Positions 63,402-64,000 of a DNA stretch of 64,000 nucleotides are shown one piece after another. Origin of the DNA: Branchipolynoe longqiensis (taxonomy: Eukaryota; Annelida; Polychaeta; Phyllodocida; Polynoidae); assembly GCA_030323885.1 (NCBI GenBank), contig CM059186.1, forward strand, positions 22,215,849 to 22,279,848, in the 5' to 3' direction. Under the pieces are notes generated by a model that saw only the letters and a program-made list of their open reading frames with translations, ran no database searches and had not been told where the DNA came from. Both the position numbers and the translations under genes were made by a program. Position 1 is the first letter of the stretch, and every line of letters starts with the position of its first letter.

Positions 63402-64000
63402 GGTAAGTTTAAGTACTGCTTTCCCAGGGCAGGGATAGTTTCGGATAGTTTAACTCCGGGTCTGAGAGTAGCGTTCGGGCGGTGCGATATGGTTATTCCA
63501 TCTGGGTGCCAGCTGACCTACTTAGCTGCCTGAGCAGGGCTGAAAGATCTCCGCGATTTCTCAAATTTCCGCGGTTTTCCAAGATTTCGCGGATTTCTGC
63601 GATTTTTAATATTCACCGATTAATGTTCACAAAATGGCAAGGATATATTGGTCAGTCCGAGTCCTGATTTTATAATTATGATCTTAGACACTCTCCAAGG
63701 ATAGATCAGTGCAATGGTTGGAGAGTATCGGATGAAACCTGACTTCTGGGAATTTTCTGCGATTCCCTGACAGTGCTAAAGTCTATGGGAGAATATCCGC
63801 GTTTTCTCAGAAATTCGACGTCGGTTTCCTTTTTTGTTAATAATGATGATAACTAACATCATTTTCCTGGTAATTATTAATATTTACTAGGATAACGTGG
63901 TTATTATTGGAGAAAACTTTACATCATGGATTTCCGCTTTTCTTTTTGTCGGAGACCACTTTCATTCCTGCATAGTGTATCCACTCGGGTTGGGGGTGGG
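63402..64000. other. No gene recognised
   Basis: A cluster of CCGCGATTTC/TTCCGCGGTTTT words (63550-63610) is reminiscent of the arms of other TIR elements here, but I could not find matching ends. The window closes in a G-rich stretch. Confidence 0.35.

Overview
Eukaryotic nuclear DNA, almost certainly from a mollusc. Two copies (about 1318-1648 and 56187-56469) match a tRNA-derived SINE that I know to be widespread in molluscan genomes: a tRNA-like head, a stretch reading CATATAAAAGACCCCTTGCT, and a 3' end CGTTAAATAAAACA. The wider picture agrees: intron-bearing gene structure, dense SINEs and MITEs, long minisatellites, no operons. A gastropod or bivalve cannot be told apart from sequence alone.

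Host coding content is very small. The only convincing host exon is 41322-41801 (+). It encodes the N-terminal 160 residues of a KCNMB/TipE-like auxiliary ion-channel subunit (one membrane helix, then a cysteine-patterned extracellular loop) and ends at a good 5' splice site. The remaining exons were not found here. Other coding matter belongs to mobile elements: a decayed LINE reverse transcriptase (2436-3709, -), a DIRS-like tyrosine-recombinase retroelement (57000-61330, +) with a frameshifted gag-like ORF, an intact-looking recombinase and no reverse transcriptase, and a scrap of a mariner-like transposase (about 34330-34515, -).

Layout: 1-13.2 kb is a mosaic of SINEs and TIR elements. 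13.4-19.5 kb is a 20-bp minisatellite organised into a duplicated unit of roughly 2.8 kb that carries part of a TIR element. 19.5-26.6 kb is a run of low-complexity and tandem repeats (CT-rich, 19-bp, polypyrimidine, alternating purine-pyrimidine, TA-rich). 27-29.8 kb holds three small MITEs and a rearranged SINE. 30-36.4 kb is again tandem repeats (CCCCG, GGA/GGT, CCT/CCA, GGGCT) with MITEs between. 36.5-42.9 kb contains GC-rich patches and the channel-subunit exon, flanked by two minisatellites. 43-56.9 kb is SINE/MITE mosaic. 57-61.3 kb is the DIRS-like element. 61.3-64 kb is a CACAGACAGA array and more TIR elements.

The most interesting material is (i) a set of Harbinger-like MITEs flanked by TAA/TTA that share short terminal inverted repeats and an internal AGTTTTGTGCATG..CAAAACTT motif, but whose arms are each built from a different private short repeat word; (ii) the RT-less DIRS-like element with elaborate terminal complementarity; and (iii) the duplicated minisatellite/transposon block. 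The dominant SINE (about 35 copies or pieces) comes in two tRNA-head types, and one copy has an exact in-place 5' inversion.
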